DNA from: Pseudomonadota bacterium
GTDB lineage: Bacteria > Pseudomonadota > Gammaproteobacteria > Xanthomonadales > Xanthomonadaceae
Assembly: GCA_019348095.1 (NCBI GenBank)
Contig: JAHWKC010000123.1
Span: 1 to 6,909, forward strand
DNA: 6,909 nt
Direction of reading: 5' to 3'
This document shows, piece after piece, positions 6,534 through 6,909 of this stretch. The notes under the pieces are model-generated. The model did no database searches. It was not told the DNA's origin and was given only the letters and a program-made list of their open reading frames with translations. A program made the position numbers and the translations under genes. The stretch's first letter is position 1, and each line of letters starts with the position of its first letter.

Positions 6534-6909
6534 TCAGAAATACCCCTCCTGCTTCTTCTTCTCCATCGACGCGCCCGGGTCGTGGTCGATCATGCGGCCC
6601 TGGCGCTCGGAGGTGGTGGCCACCAGCATCTCGGCGATGACCTTTTCCAGCGTGTCGGCCTGCGACTCGATCGCGCCGGTCAGCGGATAGCAGCCCAGGG
6701 TGCGGAAGCGCACCTTCTTCAGCGCCGGGGCTTCGCCCTCTCGCAAGGGCAGGCGCGCGTCGTCGACCAGGATCAGGGCGCCGTCGCGCTCGACCACCGG
6801 GCGCTCGGCGGCCAGGTACAGCGACGGCACCGGGATGTTCTCGCGGTAGATGTAGAGCCAGATGTCGAGCTCGGTCCAGTTGGAGATCGGAAACACGCGC
6901 ACGCTCTCG
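6534..6909 (-). CDS. cysD: Sulfate adenylyltransferase small subunit, 5' end outside the window
   Basis: The frame is open to the right edge; 124 C-terminal residues are visible of the roughly 300 usual for the family. CysD is the catalytic, PAPS-reductase-like subunit of ATP sulfurylase, joining sulfate to ATP to give APS in complex with CysN. Highly conserved stretches are present: [55 protein letters not shown], and the C-terminal [12 protein letters not shown]...[10 protein letters not shown], which is nearly invariant. The GTG at 6902 lies inside the conserved RVFP block and is not the true start. The gene precedes cysNC in the usual operon order; its promoter, and any CysB-type control, lies outside the window. 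Confidence 0.96.
   Translation of the reverse strand, partial: ESVRVFPISNWTELDIWLYIYRENIPVPSLYLAAERPVVERDGALILVDDARLPLREGEAPALKKVRFRTLGCYPLTGAIESQADTLEKVIAEMLVATTSERQGRMIDHDPGASMEKKKQEGYF

Noticed and set aside
4997..6640. Long plus-strand open frame (547 codons) antisense to cysNC
   Set aside because: It runs antisense to a fully conserved cysNC and into cysD, and the sequence shows no domain; this is a codon-bias artefact.

Overview
This window is GC-rich chromosomal DNA with a few dense clusters of short palindromic repeats. The fused cysNC gene, the repeats with a GTAGGAGCG head, and the overall gene style suggest a gammaproteobacterium of the Xanthomonadales (Lysobacter/Luteimonas/Stenotrophomonas-like). 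That placement is an inference from style; the window holds no rRNA or other phylogenetic marker.

Layout, left to right. On the plus strand are the 3' part of a GNAT acetyltransferase gene (1-395), a REP pair (391-461) and a small Rieske [2Fe-2S] ferredoxin (509-829). A cluster of a second REP-like family (858-967) fills the convergent junction with a minus-strand HutD/Ves-family gene (963-1604). A hairpin-rich 254-bp spacer follows, then a minus-strand gene for a secreted ComEA-like helix-hairpin-helix protein (1859-2182). A divergent intergenic region (2183-2392) leads to a plus-strand M20 metallopeptidase (2393-3928) and a small plus-strand GlsB/YeaQ-type membrane protein (4022-4267), closed by a textbook intrinsic terminator (4283-4309). 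The next 288 bp contain no gene but carry an inverted repeat and a four-unit REP array (4387-4560). The right end is a minus-strand sulfate-activation operon: cysD (partial, running off the right edge), a single REP in the spacer, then the bifunctional cysNC (4598-6472).

How the genes work together. CysD and the CysN domain form ATP sulfurylase, which makes APS from sulfate. The CysC domain phosphorylates APS to PAPS, which feeds assimilatory sulfate reduction or sulfation. The Rieske ferredoxin with its upstream acetyltransferase may be the tail of an iron-sulfur assembly (suf) operon lying to the left, but no suf gene is visible here. The remaining genes look like independent housekeeping or stress units.

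I found no clear new multi-gene system. The most distinctive content is the repeat architecture. Two REP-like families with different heads sit at gene ends, in two cases supplying the stop codon itself. There is also a 42-bp near-exact direct repeat with an 87-bp period, a REP inside the cysD-cysNC operon, and a long unexplained hairpin at 1729-1765.
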